DNA of 64,000 nt. Origin: Flammeovirgaceae bacterium UBA7330. GTDB taxonomy: Bacteria > Bacteroidota > Bacteroidia > Cytophagales > Cyclobacteriaceae. The position numbers and the translations under genes were made by a program. This document shows positions 1-9,769 of this stretch, in pieces. How positions within the stretch are numbered: the first letter of the stretch is position 1; each line of letters starts with the position of its first letter. The DNA lies in NCBI GenBank assembly GCA_002471275.1, contig DKPQ01000017.1:558001-622000 (forward strand), in the 5' to 3' direction. The notes beneath the pieces are model-generated. The model saw nothing but the letters and a program-made list of their open reading frames with translations. It was not told the DNA's origin and did not search any database.

Positions 1-1465
1 ATTGCACCTCATCAATGTACCGGATTGTAATCCCAAAACGTGGCAAAATAACTGGGTGATGAAGAATGTATTTATTCACGATTTCCAGATTAAAAATACT
101 ACTAAAGAGGGTATGTATATAGGTAGTTCAAAATACCTGAGCGGTTACAATAGAGAATGCGATGGCGAAATGAAAAACATCCTCCCTTCCTATATCCAGA
201 ACATTAAAGTTTACAACAACACGATTGAAAATACAGGTTGGGATGGAATGCAGGTCAGTATGGCAAATGTTGATTGTGAAATTTATCAAAATCGAATTAT
301 TAACTATGGAGGAGAGAATAAGAACTCACAGAGAGCAGGGATTGTAATTGGGGGAGGCTCTTCAGGAATGGTTCATGGAAACTACATCAAAAATGGTAAA
401 GGTGACGGGATAGATGTTTTTGGAATTGGTGAAATTAAGATATTTAATAATGTGATAATTGGTGCTGAAAACTGTGGAATTTTTATTGGTAACAGAAAAA
501 TAATCAATAATGGCAGTTTTGAGATCATTAACAACACACTGATAAGAACTGGAGCTGACGGTATCAGATATAATAATGAATATGCGGAAAATAATCTAAT
601 TGCTAACAACCTCATTGTTGGTTGGGGCTTGGAACCAATCTCTATTAGAAGAGGTGAAGCAACTGTTCATATTACTAAAAATCTTGTTGAATCGGAAATT
701 AGGACAATAAAATTCAATGAGCCAGCAAAAGGAAATTTTTCAATAAACCAAGCCTCACCAGCTTACAATGGTGGAATAGACGTATCCGAATTTGGAATTT
801 TTACAGATTTTCAGGGTAGTAATAGACGTGTCGGCCCAAAAACCGATATAGGAGCCTTCGAAGTAGATCCAACCCGAAATAGTATCCCGATTTCTTTTTA
901 TAGACCTGAACCTATAGAGTTAATGGAGGGTGAAGAGGTTTTCTTCACATTACCTAGTGATCTTTTTATTGACTATGACGGGAGTCATATCAAACTTAAT
1001 CTCTCATCATCAGATACTGATGCGGTACCTGACTGGATTATTTTTGATAGCATTAATGGTGGAATCTCTTTTTCTCCTGGAGTTGAGGATGTTGGATTAA
1101 CAGAATTGAAGCTAGTAGGAACAGACGAAAAAGGAGGCACTGGAGAAATAGCAATAAGGGTATATGTAAAGGCAGCATCAGAAAACAGTTTACTTCTATC
1201 ATTTAATAAATTAGAGAAAGTTGATGGTGAGTTAATTCGAATCTACCCGCAGGAGATTTTTAATTATTTTCTTATAGAGACTGATTTTTATGCCTGGATG
1301 AATGCTTCAGCCTATATTTTAGATTCAGAAGGAATTAAAGTCAAAGAAATAAAACTGGAGGATGGTAAAAAATGGGTGGATGGAAGAGATTTAGCGCCCG
1401 GTTCATACGAAGTATGCATTGTCAGTGATAATAAACTGATCACTAAGAATATCACTAAGAAATAG
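1..1465 (+). CDS. Beta-helix T9SS cargo protein, 5' end outside window
   Basis: This is the C-terminal 487 residues of a secreted right-handed parallel beta-helix protein. The frame is open to the left edge. The first usable TTG aligns to a Leu/Met inside the homologous repeat of the next gene (HLINVPDC), so the gene starts before the window. Residues ~1-290 are short N-rich beta-helix rungs such as FNNVI and INNTLI. Residues ~298-392 form a cadherin-like Ig domain (He_PIG type). The last ~85 residues look like a degenerate T9SS sorting domain, with IYPQEIF in place of YPNP and a terminal NITKK. Beta-helix folds of this kind include polysaccharide lyases and epimerases. The setting at the head of a polysaccharide locus suggests action on that polymer, but no catalytic residue can be assigned. 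Confidence 0.8.
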   Translation, partial: LHLINVPDCNPKTWQNNWVMKNVFIHDFQIKNTTKEGMYIGSSKYLSGYNRECDGEMKNILPSYIQNIKVYNNTIENTGWDGMQVSMANVDCEIYQNRIINYGGENKNSQRAGIVIGGGSSGMVHGNYIKNGKGDGIDVFGIGEIKIFNNVIIGAENCGIFIGNRKIINNGSFEIINNTLIRTGADGIRYNNEYAENNLIANNLIVGWGLEPISIRRGEATVHITKNLVESEIRTIKFNEPAKGNFSINQASPAYNGGIDVSEFGIFTDFQGSNRRVGPKTDIGAFEVDPTRNSIPISFYRPEPIELMEGEEVFFTLPSDLFIDYDGSHIKLNLSSSDTDAVPDWIIFDSINGGISFSPGVEDVGLTELKLVGTDEKGGTGEIAIRVYVKAASENSLLLSFNKLEKVDGELIRIYPQEIFNYFLIETDFYAWMNASAYILDSEGIKVKEIKLEDGKKWVDGRDLAPGSYEVCIVSDNKLITKNITKK

Positions 1466-1558
1466 ATTATATAATAATTTCACCTATTTTTGATAGATAG
1501 TTCTTTGCCTAAGTTGTTCAACAACACCTCTAAACCGTCTAAATTTAACTCTAAAACT

Positions 1559-4500
1559 ATGAAACCGAATCTTGCTTTCGTCTTGCTGATTGCGTTTTCA
1601 TTTGTCTCCGGGAAATCTTATGCCCAGGAGTGTGGATGCGATATCACATTTGATCCTGCCGATAAATCTAATGTTTTCCTGAATGGAGAAAGTACTACAG
1701 TCAACCCTGGAGATGTATTGTGTTTTAAAGCAGGGATATATACGTATATTAGGATTATTAATATTCATGGCACCAAGGAGAATCCAATTATTCTGAAAAA
1801 CTGCGGAGGTAAAGCTGAAGTCGATCTTAATGGGCAGAATAACCATGGGTTTATATTAGAGGGTTCTACACATGTACGTGTAACAGGTAGTGGTGATGAA
1901 AATATTCAATATGGGTTTGAGATATACAGATCTCCACTTGATGTAGCCAAAACCGGATTAGTTATTGCTAATAAAATATCAGATATAGAAGTAGATCATT
2001 TTGAAATCCATGATGTCGAGTTGGGGATGCATTTGATTAATGTGCCGGATTGTGATGAGACTTCATGGAGAGGTAACTGGGTCCAGGAAAACACGAGTGT
2101 ACATGATATGTGGGTCCATGACGTGGGAAACGAAGGGTTTTATATCGGTAGTTCGAAATATAATACCGGTCATACAAAAACATGTGATGGAGAGTCTATA
2201 GATATATTACCACCTTTTGCTAAAGGTATCAAAGTCTTCAATAATATTATTGAAGATTCGGGCTGGGATGGGATGCAGGTAAGTATGGCAGTTGAGGATT
2301 GTTACATTTACAACAATGTGATAAGAAATTTCGGTTTGGACAACAAGGCTTCACAACAGGCTGGTATTGTTGTAGGAGGAGGATCAGTGGGTGATGTATA
2401 CAACAACTTCATTGATATGGGCCTGGGCGATGGGATAGATGTTTTTGGTGTAGGTAATGTTAGGATATATAATAACATCGTGGCCAATTGTGGAGAGCAG
2501 GGAATTTTTATCGGTAACCGGGAACTACTGGAGCCCGACTACACATACGCCATTATAAATAACACAATAGTGAATTCAGGTCAGGATGCCATCCGCTATA
2601 ACAATGAATTTGCAGTAGGAGCAGAGATCCGTAATAACCTGATTGTGGAGTATGGATCAAAGAGCGTTAATCTACTAAAAGAAGGAGAGGGAGGAGTAAA
2701 CTATTCTTCAAATGTGGAACTAGCCACCTTAGCTGAGGCTTTGTTTACAAATGCGGGTGCAGGTGATTACTCCATTACATCAGGATCACCTGCCGTTGAT
2801 GCCGGAGAAGACATTTCATCACTTAACCTCTTTTTTACTGACTATTATGGTAAATCCAGACCAGGGGATGCTACAATTGATGCAGGGGCCTCAGAATATT
2901 CAGCTTCCGCTAATCTTGCACCTGTCTTAAAAGAAAACATCACTGGTAAAACTGTAAAAGAAAGTGACGTATTTGATTTTACACTTGAAGCAGATCTGTT
3001 CACGGATCCTGAAGGGGGAGCGCTTACCATTACAGCTACTTTGGCGAATGGTGACCCTCTTCCTGCCTGGTTGAACTTCAATGGGACCGCTTTTTCCGGA
3101 ACTCCGGCTATTAGCGACATCGAATTAATCCAAATAAAGATCACTGCTGCAGACCCTGATGGAGGTACAAATAGTGTGCTCTTTTATTTGGATATTACTT
3201 CACAGAATGATCCTCCGGTGATAGGAGACGGCCTTGTGAATCAGACAGCTATTGCTACTACAGCATTTAGCTATCAGTTTTCATCCACTGCTTTCGAAGA
3301 TCCTAATGGGGATGTGCTGACTTATCAGGTGGAACTAGACAATGGCGATCCTTTGCCTGACTGGCTTTCCTTTAATTCATCTACCCGTACCTTTTCTGGC
3401 ACACCTTCAAAAGGAGATGCTAATGTGATCACCATTGAGGTGACAGCTTCAGACGGAGAAGTAACGGTGACGGATGACTTTGTCTTATCAGTCAACTTCA
3501 ATTTTGATGAAACCGATTGCGGATGTGATATTGTATTTGATGCTTCGGTTGAAAGAAGTCCTATCTTGAATGGAAATACTACCACTGTGAATCCAGGGGA
3601 TAGGATTTGTGTAAAAGCCGGTTATTATCACTTCATTAAGATAGAGAACGTGCATGGCACTGTAGATCAACCGATAGAAGTTATTAATTGCGGTGGATTG
3701 GTTCGTATCGATGCGAATGTCAGCTCTGATCATGGTTTTATCATCACTAAATCTACTCATCTGAAGGTGACGGGAACCGGAGATTCTGATTTTGAGCGGG
3801 GATTTGAAATCTTTGGAAATCCAATTTCCCAGACAAAAACCGGATTGGTTATATCCTATCTCGTTTCAGATATACATGCCGAGTATTTTGATATTCACGA
3901 TGTAGAACTTGGCTTACATTTCATCAATGTTCCCTCATGTGATGAGGCTTCCTGGCAGGGGAATTGGACCATGGAAAATTGTGAAGTCAATAATTTCTAT
4001 GTTCATGATGTAAAAAATGAAGGCTTTTATATAGGAAGCTCCAAATACGGATCCGGTCATGATTTTGATTGTAGCGGAACACCTACCAATGCTCAGCCTC
4101 CGTTGATCAGGCATATCAAGGTACACGATAACAAGTTCCTAAATACGGGGTGGGATGCCATGCAGGTTAGTCTGGCCATAGAAGATTGTGAAATCTATGG
4201 AAATTATATAGAGAACTTTGGATTGCAGTTAAACCCAAGCCAACAGGCAGGAATCGTTGTAGGAGGTGGATCCACAGGATTGGTTTACAACAATTATGTG
4301 AATAATGGTGGGGGCGATGGCATTGATGTTTTTGGAGTAGGAAATGTCAGGATTTTTAATAATGTCGTAGCAAATGCTGGTGAACAGGGTATTTTCATTG
4401 GGAATCGTGACCTTCTTCAAGCTGATTACAATTACTACATTGTTAATAATACGATCGTTAATTCAGGGATAGATGCTATCAGATATAACAACGCACCTGC

Positions 4501-5662
4501 TGTAAATAATATCGTTAAGAATAACCTTTTAGTGAATGCCGGAGGGGTGTTTATTAGCTATGTGCAAAATAATGAAGAAGCTGTTGATGCATCAAACAAC
4601 CTAACAATTGCTAATACCGTAGATGCGGGATTTGTAAACGATGTGATTGGAAATTTTGCGATTATTGAAACATCAACAGCTGTGGATGCTGGAGCAGACT
4701 TGTCTTCACTTGGGTTATTTACAGCTGATTACAGAGGTATTGAGAGGCCGGTTGGAAGTGGTTGGGATGTTGGAGCCTATGAATATACGACTAATTTACC
4801 ACCAGTTTTAGAAAGCAACATTCAGGATCAATCTATTGAAATTGATGGAGAGTTTCTTTTTATATTTAATTTAAACACCTTCAGTGATCCTGACAGTGAT
4901 CCGTTGACATATACAGCAACGCTTAGTAATGATAATGATTTACCCTCCTGGTTAAATTTTGACGCAAACGACAGAGAGTTTAGTGGAACTCCCGGCGATG
5001 AAGATTTCGGTACAATTACTATAAAGGTAACAGCTGATGATGGATTTGGAGGATCTGCCAGTACTGAATTTGATATTACAGTCTCTGGAAACAGAACTCC
5101 TATAGTGAATAGTGATCTAATCGATCAGAGTATTGTGGCTGATGAAGCTTTTAGTTATCAATTTGATGCTGGTACCTTTAGCGATCCCGATGGAGATCTT
5201 CTTACCTATTCAGCCGAATTGAATGGAGGGGCTGTATTGCCAACCTGGTTATCTTTTGACGGGGCGTCACGAACATTCAGCGGAACACCTCCAGCAGAAT
5301 CAATCGGAGAAACGCTTACAGTTGTAGTTTCTGCTGATGATAGTAATGGAGGTACAGTTTCAGCACAGTTTGCTATTAGTATAAACCCTGAAGCTCTTGG
5401 AACTCCTAAGCTGAATAGTTCTGATTACATCTTGATATTTCCTAATCCAGTAGAAAGCGAAAGGCTTCAGTTTAAAGTTAAGGATCTCACCAAAGTCCAC
5501 AACAAAGGTTATATTTTCAATTTACAAGGAGAGTTGATCAAAACAGTAACTATTGATAATACAATAATCAATGTGGATTTGAAAGAAACTGTACCTGGTG
5601 TCTATTTTCTATTAATAAACAGGGACAGTAAGTTTATCGGAACAACATTTCTCAAGAAATAG
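1559..5662 (+). CDS. Secreted tandem beta-helix / cadherin-like T9SS protein
   Basis: I start this gene at ATG 1559, 69 bases inside the longest open frame (TTG 1490), because it gives a clean signal peptide (MKPNLAFVLLIAF...YAQ) and a 1367-residue product. Two paralogous beta-helix units, residues ~24-441 and ~652-1078, each open with CGCDI and share GWD(G/A)MQVS, GIVVGGGS, GDGIDVFGVGN and QGIFIGNR. A pair of cadherin-like Ig domains follows each unit (~456-648 and ~1081-1276; repeated LPxWLxF...FSGTP). The end (IFPNPVES...TTFLKK) is a T9SS sorting domain. The truncated gene upstream carries a third copy of the unit. Paired conserved cysteines suggest disulfides. A lyase, hydrolase or binding role on the locus polysaccharide is inferred from fold and context only. 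Confidence 0.85.
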   Translation: MKPNLAFVLLIAFSFVSGKSYAQECGCDITFDPADKSNVFLNGESTTVNPGDVLCFKAGIYTYIRIINIHGTKENPIILKNCGGKAEVDLNGQNNHGFILEGSTHVRVTGSGDENIQYGFEIYRSPLDVAKTGLVIANKISDIEVDHFEIHDVELGMHLINVPDCDETSWRGNWVQENTSVHDMWVHDVGNEGFYIGSSKYNTGHTKTCDGESIDILPPFAKGIKVFNNIIEDSGWDGMQVSMAVEDCYIYNNVIRNFGLDNKASQQAGIVVGGGSVGDVYNNFIDMGLGDGIDVFGVGNVRIYNNIVANCGEQGIFIGNRELLEPDYTYAIINNTIVNSGQDAIRYNNEFAVGAEIRNNLIVEYGSKSVNLLKEGEGGVNYSSNVELATLAEALFTNAGAGDYSITSGSPAVDAGEDISSLNLFFTDYYGKSRPGDATIDAGASEYSASANLAPVLKENITGKTVKESDVFDFTLEADLFTDPEGGALTITATLANGDPLPAWLNFNGTAFSGTPAISDIELIQIKITAADPDGGTNSVLFYLDITSQNDPPVIGDGLVNQTAIATTAFSYQFSSTAFEDPNGDVLTYQVELDNGDPLPDWLSFNSSTRTFSGTPSKGDANVITIEVTASDGEVTVTDDFVLSVNFNFDETDCGCDIVFDASVERSPILNGNTTTVNPGDRICVKAGYYHFIKIENVHGTVDQPIEVINCGGLVRIDANVSSDHGFIITKSTHLKVTGTGDSDFERGFEIFGNPISQTKTGLVISYLVSDIHAEYFDIHDVELGLHFINVPSCDEASWQGNWTMENCEVNNFYVHDVKNEGFYIGSSKYGSGHDFDCSGTPTNAQPPLIRHIKVHDNKFLNTGWDAMQVSLAIEDCEIYGNYIENFGLQLNPSQQAGIVVGGGSTGLVYNNYVNNGGGDGIDVFGVGNVRIFNNVVANAGEQGIFIGNRDLLQADYNYYIVNNTIVNSGIDAIRYNNAPAVNNIVKNNLLVNAGGVFISYVQNNEEAVDASNNLTIANTVDAGFVNDVIGNFAIIETSTAVDAGADLSSLGLFTADYRGIERPVGSGWDVGAYEYTTNLPPVLESNIQDQSIEIDGEFLFIFNLNTFSDPDSDPLTYTATLSNDNDLPSWLNFDANDREFSGTPGDEDFGTITIKVTADDGFGGSASTEFDITVSGNRTPIVNSDLIDQSIVADEAFSYQFDAGTFSDPDGDLLTYSAELNGGAVLPTWLSFDGASRTFSGTPPAESIGETLTVVVSADDSNGGTVSAQFAISINPEALGTPKLNSSDYILIFPNPVESERLQFKVKDLTKVHNKGYIFNLQGELIKTVTIDNTIINVDLKETVPGVYFLLINRDSKFIGTTFLKK

Positions 5663-5663
5663 G

Positions 5664-5687
5664 ATTGACTGGCATAGTCGATTTTTT
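5664..5687 (+). terminator. Putative intrinsic terminator
   Basis: Just after the stop of the beta-helix gene, ATTGACT (5664-5670) pairs with AGTCGAT (5676-5682) around a 5-base loop, with one G-U pair. Six T residues follow at 5682-5687. The sulfotransferase start is only 17 bases further on, so the hairpin may attenuate rather than fully end transcription. Confidence 0.45.
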
Positions 5688-5704
5688 ACTGGTAATTTCA
5701 CCGC

Positions 5705-6709
5705 ATGGTTAAATTACATCACAAGTATTCTATATTTCGGAATCTTGTAAATTTCATCATTAAAGGTGGAAAAGGAGTGTCTTTTGATAGGGGTTCAAGA
5801 GCGACACCATTGCTCCGGCAGGAGACTTATCCCTTCGATCCTTTAAAGGATGCCGGAAAGGACAGTTCAAAATACCGAAAAGTAATTTATATATGTAGTC
5901 CTACTCAGCGTAGTGGAACCAATTTTATGTGCAATACGCTCCGCCTACATAACGATATTGCCTATCCGGAAACACCTTTGCTGCCTAATGAACATTTCCT
6001 TTATTCGCATGCTGATATACTGTCAGATTATTTACACAAAACAATTGGATACTGGCCAAAATGGGTGAAGGATAAAATGTCTCTTACCAAAATGCACTCA
6101 GCATTATTGGCCGGAATGGGGGATGGGGTTCTTAATGAGTTTTACAAAGAGCTTGCTGATCCGGATAAAATACTGATGCTTAGAACACCAGATGCTGGTA
6201 ATCTTGAGTATTTCCCTGCAATGTTTCCAGGTGGTAAACTGGTAGTGATCATCAGAGATGGGAGGGATACAGTAGACTCATTTGTTGATTCATTCTCCGG
6301 TGACTGGGCATTTGGGAAGATGACCAAAAGATGGGCTGACCGAACTGAATACCTATTCAGGCTTTATGAAGGAATGAAATCACAAGGACTTGAGAGTAGC
6401 ATTCAAATCTTTAGATATGAAGAACTAAACAGCCAACCGGAAAAGACTGTCAGACAAATACTGAAGTTTCTCAGATTGGAACCTACAAGGTATGACTGGG
6501 AAAAACTCAATGAGATTCCTGTAGTTGGATCATCTACACAATACAATAAAAAAGATGGAGTTGAATTCTGGAAGCCCAGTGAGAAAGTAAACTCCAGCAG
6601 CTTTACCAATAAATGGAAGAATTGGAGTCCTGCAAGAAAAAGGAAATTCAAAAGGCTGGCTGGTAAACAACTTATTTTGGCCGGTTACTCTACGGATTTA
6701 AATTGGTAA
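5705..6709 (+). CDS. PAPS-dependent sulfotransferase family protein
   Basis: The 334-residue protein has sulfotransferase landmarks. A 5'-phosphosulfate loop lies at residues 68-74 (QRSGTNF), preceded by a hydrophobic strand (VIYICSP). The 3'-phosphate region is VVIIRDGRDTVDSFVDSF (R-D-G-R-D...S). RYEELNSQPEKTVRQILKFLRL is the usual C-terminal helix region of the fold. The family moves sulfate from PAPS to hydroxyls, here probably sugars. The gene lies between the beta-helix genes and the flippase gene, whose ATG follows its stop by one base, so they are probably co-transcribed. There is no signal peptide, so sulfation would be cytoplasmic and precede export. The acceptor is unknown. Confidence 0.82.
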   Translation: MVKLHHKYSIFRNLVNFIIKGGKGVSFDRGSRATPLLRQETYPFDPLKDAGKDSSKYRKVIYICSPTQRSGTNFMCNTLRLHNDIAYPETPLLPNEHFLYSHADILSDYLHKTIGYWPKWVKDKMSLTKMHSALLAGMGDGVLNEFYKELADPDKILMLRTPDAGNLEYFPAMFPGGKLVVIIRDGRDTVDSFVDSFSGDWAFGKMTKRWADRTEYLFRLYEGMKSQGLESSIQIFRYEELNSQPEKTVRQILKFLRLEPTRYDWEKLNEIPVVGSSTQYNKKDGVEFWKPSEKVNSSSFTNKWKNWSPARKRKFKRLAGKQLILAGYSTDLNW

Positions 6710-6710
6710 T

Positions 6711-8045
6711 ATGAGATATCAGTCTGGTTGGCTCAAATCCGGAATCTATAGCACATTCAATCGGTTGACAATTGCCGGGTTTGGATTCATAAATTTTTTT
6801 ATCCTTATAAGACTGATTTCCAAGGATGATTTTGGAATTTGGGTTTTATTTATATCGGTTGCAACTATCCTTGAATCCATCAGAAGATCTTTCATCTATA
6901 ATTCTTTAGTACGCCACATAAACATTGAGGATGCAGAAGAAAGAACTACAATTATTTCATCATCTCTGGTATTGAATGTTTTTTCTGCGATTGTCGCTAT
7001 CCTGTTATTATTAGGGCTGAGAGAGGTACTTGTGGAAGTATGGAATGCACCTGCATTGTCTGAAATGCTTTTGATTTATACAATAGGGCAGCTTTTATTC
7101 ACCGTAGTCGTTCATTTTAATTCTGTTTCTGAGTCATATTCCAGTTTTGCCGGTACTTTTTTTAGCAGCCTCGTACAGCGACTCTCTTTTTTAATCATTG
7201 TAGTTTCTTTTTATTTCTATGGATATGAGATATCGCTGGTCTATTTGGCATATTTTCATGTCACATCTATCGCTCTTGGGGCTTTGTTTGCTGTATTTTT
7301 TGGCATGAGTTATCAAGCTTTCAGTGGATACAAAACACAATGGATTTTAAAACATTTTCATTATGGTAAGTATACATTTGGAACGAACTTGGGATCCATG
7401 ATATTCAAGAATACTGATAGCTGGATGCTTGGATCAATTATCAGTAATGAGGCCGTAGCTATTTATAATCCTGCAATTCGAATATCCAATTTATTTGAGG
7501 TGCCACTTGGAGCAATAAGTAGTGTGGTCTTTCCTAATATGGTTAGACGAATCAAGGAAAACGGCATAAGGGAAGCAAAATATCTATACGAGAAGACCGT
7601 GGCCCTTTCTTTAGCGGTTATAACACCTTTTGCTGTGCTTACCATAGTCTTTGCAAGGTCCATAACAATATTTATTGCTGGTGAACCTTATGAAGATTCT
7701 TATGAGTTACTACAGATTACCATGCTTTATGGATTGGTTGTGCCTTTTAATCGTCAATTTGGTATCACGATGAATGCAATAGGTCGTTCCAACATAAATT
7801 TTTACGTCCTTCTGGCTAACACAATATTGAACGTAGCTTTAAATTGGATACTTATTCATTCATTTGGCTTAGTAGGTGCTGCTATTGCTACATTGATTTC
7901 ATATTTGTTAGTTTTACTCGTGAGTGAGATCATTCTTTCAAACATGATTAATGTGAATATTTTAAATGTTGGAAAGTATTTCTTTTCAAGCTATAGACAG
8001 ATATTTAATACATTGATAAGCTTAAATGGAAAGAAAAAAGCATAG
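6711..8045 (+). CDS. Wzx-like polysaccharide flippase (MOP superfamily)
   Basis: The protein has 444 residues and roughly 12 hydrophobic segments, which is the size and shape of Wzx/RfbX-type polysaccharide transporters. These flip lipid-linked repeat units across the inner membrane. The N-terminus resembles the Polysacc_synt family (GIYSTFNRLTIAGFGFINFF, then FGIWVLF). A C-terminal half with GLVVPFNRQFGITMNAIGRSN and NIxLNWILI is typical of this family. It starts one base after the sulfotransferase stop, and a small open frame overlaps its last 20 bases. The polymerase-like gene just downstream supports a Wzx/Wzy-type assembly route. Confidence 0.85.
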   Translation: MRYQSGWLKSGIYSTFNRLTIAGFGFINFFILIRLISKDDFGIWVLFISVATILESIRRSFIYNSLVRHINIEDAEERTTIISSSLVLNVFSAIVAILLLLGLREVLVEVWNAPALSEMLLIYTIGQLLFTVVVHFNSVSESYSSFAGTFFSSLVQRLSFLIIVVSFYFYGYEISLVYLAYFHVTSIALGALFAVFFGMSYQAFSGYKTQWILKHFHYGKYTFGTNLGSMIFKNTDSWMLGSIISNEAVAIYNPAIRISNLFEVPLGAISSVVFPNMVRRIKENGIREAKYLYEKTVALSLAVITPFAVLTIVFARSITIFIAGEPYEDSYELLQITMLYGLVVPFNRQFGITMNAIGRSNINFYVLLANTILNVALNWILIHSFGLVGAAIATLISYLLVLLVSEIILSNMINVNILNVGKYFFSSYRQIFNTLISLNGKKKA

Positions 8046-8169
8046 AATCACAAAGAGTGAATTGGAGAAAACTCAAACGGAAAAGAATGAGCGTATTCTT
8101 TCCAATTTATTAGGTCTATTCGTGATTCTGATTTATATCTTCATTTTCATCAAACTGATTTTTTTATAG
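8026..8169 (+). CDS. Small single-pass membrane peptide (47 aa) between flippase and polymerase
   Basis: ATG 8026 opens a 47-codon frame that overlaps the end of the flippase gene by 20 bases in another frame and stops 10 bases before the polymerase start. The product has a charged N-terminus (MERKKHRITKSELEKTQ...) followed by one hydrophobic helix of about 20 residues (LLGLFVILIYIFIFIKLIFL). The layout is that of a tail-anchored or single-span membrane peptide. I recognise no family. The compact fit between two co-directional genes argues for a real gene. Against it, the start overlaps coding DNA and no strong ribosome site is seen, although that is usual in Bacteroidota. Confidence 0.5.
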   Translation: MERKKHRITKSELEKTQTEKNERILSNLLGLFVILIYIFIFIKLIFL

Positions 8170-8179
8170 AACTAACTCA

Positions 8180-9631
8180 ATGTTTTCACTTGTATATGTC
8201 ATATCTCTGTTAAAGAAGTATACGGTAGTTCTATTCTTCCTCATTTCATCATTTATCACTGTTTTAATAGTATGGAAGGGACCTACACTAGGGATATTAT
8301 TTTTTCTGATGTCTGTAGGGATACCTGTTGCACTGGTATGTTTTATATCTAAAAAATGGGCATTACTTATTATTGTTGGTTTATCCTCATTTGGTTCATT
8401 CTTCAGTAGAATTGTTGGCAGGGATCTGCCCATGGGATCTTTGATAGATATATTGCTGCTCTGTACAGCATTGGGAATTATTATTCTTGGAAAACACACT
8501 AAGATCCACAATGATTTTTTTAAAAACCCTGTCAATATTGCCATATTTATCTGGATCTTATATTTCATTTTACAGGCATTTAATCCTGAAGGGAGTCTCA
8601 ACGCCTGGGTTGCCGGATTTCGCGGACTCATTACCTTTATGGTTTCCTATTTCATTCTGTTTGAGACATTGGACAGTCTCAGCTTTATCAAAAGATTTAC
8701 TCAATTCTGGTTAGCAATCTGTGTTTTAGGGGCGATCTATTGTTTTTACCAGGAAATTTTTGGTCTTCCACCATATGACCTACGATGGGTTACTGCTAAT
8801 GAAATCCGAAAAGGATTGAACTGGATACAGGGTGATTGGCGGAAATGGTCATTTTTTTCAGATGTAGCTTTATTTGGGATGATCATGGCCTTCGGAGCAA
8901 TATTTTGCTTTGTTCTTTCTACTGGCCCTTACTCCTTAAAAAGACGAATGCTGTTGATTGGCTGCGGCTTAATGATGATAATGTCCATGATTTTTTCTGG
9001 AACGAGAGGTGCTTATGCAATGATTCCTGCGGGTTTTATCTTTTTTGTCCTCGCGACTCTCAATAATAAGAGAACTCTGACCGTGGCAATTGTTGCACTA
9101 ACAGGTATGTTGCTAGTGATATTTGGGCCTTTTTATAGTGGTCCGATTAATCGAATTCGATCAACATTTGAGCCAAGTGATGATCCTTCCATGATTGTCA
9201 GAGAAGAAAATCGTCAGGCCATACTCCCATATGTATATGAGAACCCAATGGGTGGAGGAGTAAGAACAAGTGGTACATTTGGGGAAAGGTTTGCACCTGA
9301 TCACCCACTGGCAGGCTATCCTCCAGATAGTGCTTACTTTGAGACTACTCTGGAAACCGGTTGGATTGGTTTGATTATTCAATTAGGATTATACTGTTGC
9401 GTCTTACTTGTCGGTATAAGAAATTACTACAGAGCCCTGGATAAAGAAATCAAAGTGATCTATCTGGCTTATCTTAGTGCATTCTTTGCTTTGACAATTG
9501 CTGCCTTCGTTAAAAAGGCAGTGGAGCAGTTTCCACTAGGGTTTATAGTTGGATCAATTTACATATTGATGCCAAATCTGATAAAATTTGATTACAAAAC
9601 GTCAAAAAAAAATAACGATTCACCTCAGTAA
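8180..9631 (+). CDS. Wzy/O-antigen ligase-like polysaccharide polymerase
   Basis: The 483-residue polytopic protein has about 11-12 hydrophobic segments and a large periplasmic loop. Within it, IFSGTRGAYAMIPAG matches the S-x-(S/T)-R-G-A signature of the Wzy_C/O-antigen ligase family. The family polymerises or ligates lipid-linked glycan units on the outer face of the inner membrane. The loop region (PYVYENPMGGGVRTSG, then SAYFETTLETGWIGLIIQLGLY) fits the later conserved part of the family. The gene follows the flippase and the 47-residue membrane peptide. Polymerase versus ligase cannot be decided from sequence; polymerase is favoured because the locus also has a Wzc-like protein. Confidence 0.8.
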   Translation: MFSLVYVISLLKKYTVVLFFLISSFITVLIVWKGPTLGILFFLMSVGIPVALVCFISKKWALLIIVGLSSFGSFFSRIVGRDLPMGSLIDILLLCTALGIIILGKHTKIHNDFFKNPVNIAIFIWILYFILQAFNPEGSLNAWVAGFRGLITFMVSYFILFETLDSLSFIKRFTQFWLAICVLGAIYCFYQEIFGLPPYDLRWVTANEIRKGLNWIQGDWRKWSFFSDVALFGMIMAFGAIFCFVLSTGPYSLKRRMLLIGCGLMMIMSMIFSGTRGAYAMIPAGFIFFVLATLNNKRTLTVAIVALTGMLLVIFGPFYSGPINRIRSTFEPSDDPSMIVREENRQAILPYVYENPMGGGVRTSGTFGERFAPDHPLAGYPPDSAYFETTLETGWIGLIIQLGLYCCVLLVGIRNYYRALDKEIKVIYLAYLSAFFALTIAAFVKKAVEQFPLGFIVGSIYILMPNLIKFDYKTSKKNNDSPQ

Positions 9632-9769
9632 TTTATGATTATCACAATAAAATAATTCAAATAGGATCCAATTTAAATAAATAACAACTTCTTAATAAGA
9701 AATTGGACTTTAGTTATATTACTTACTTAACTTTACCTAACCTTTTACCGCCTAAACCACCTCTTACCT

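Noticed and set aside
1490..1558. Upstream TTG start of the tandem beta-helix gene
   Set aside because: It would place 23 polar residues before a clean signal peptide that begins at ATG 1559.
9689..9701. TTCTTAATAAGAA inverted repeat before the 2193-residue esterase gene
   Set aside because: Short and AT-only apart from one C/G pair; likely to occur by chance in this composition.
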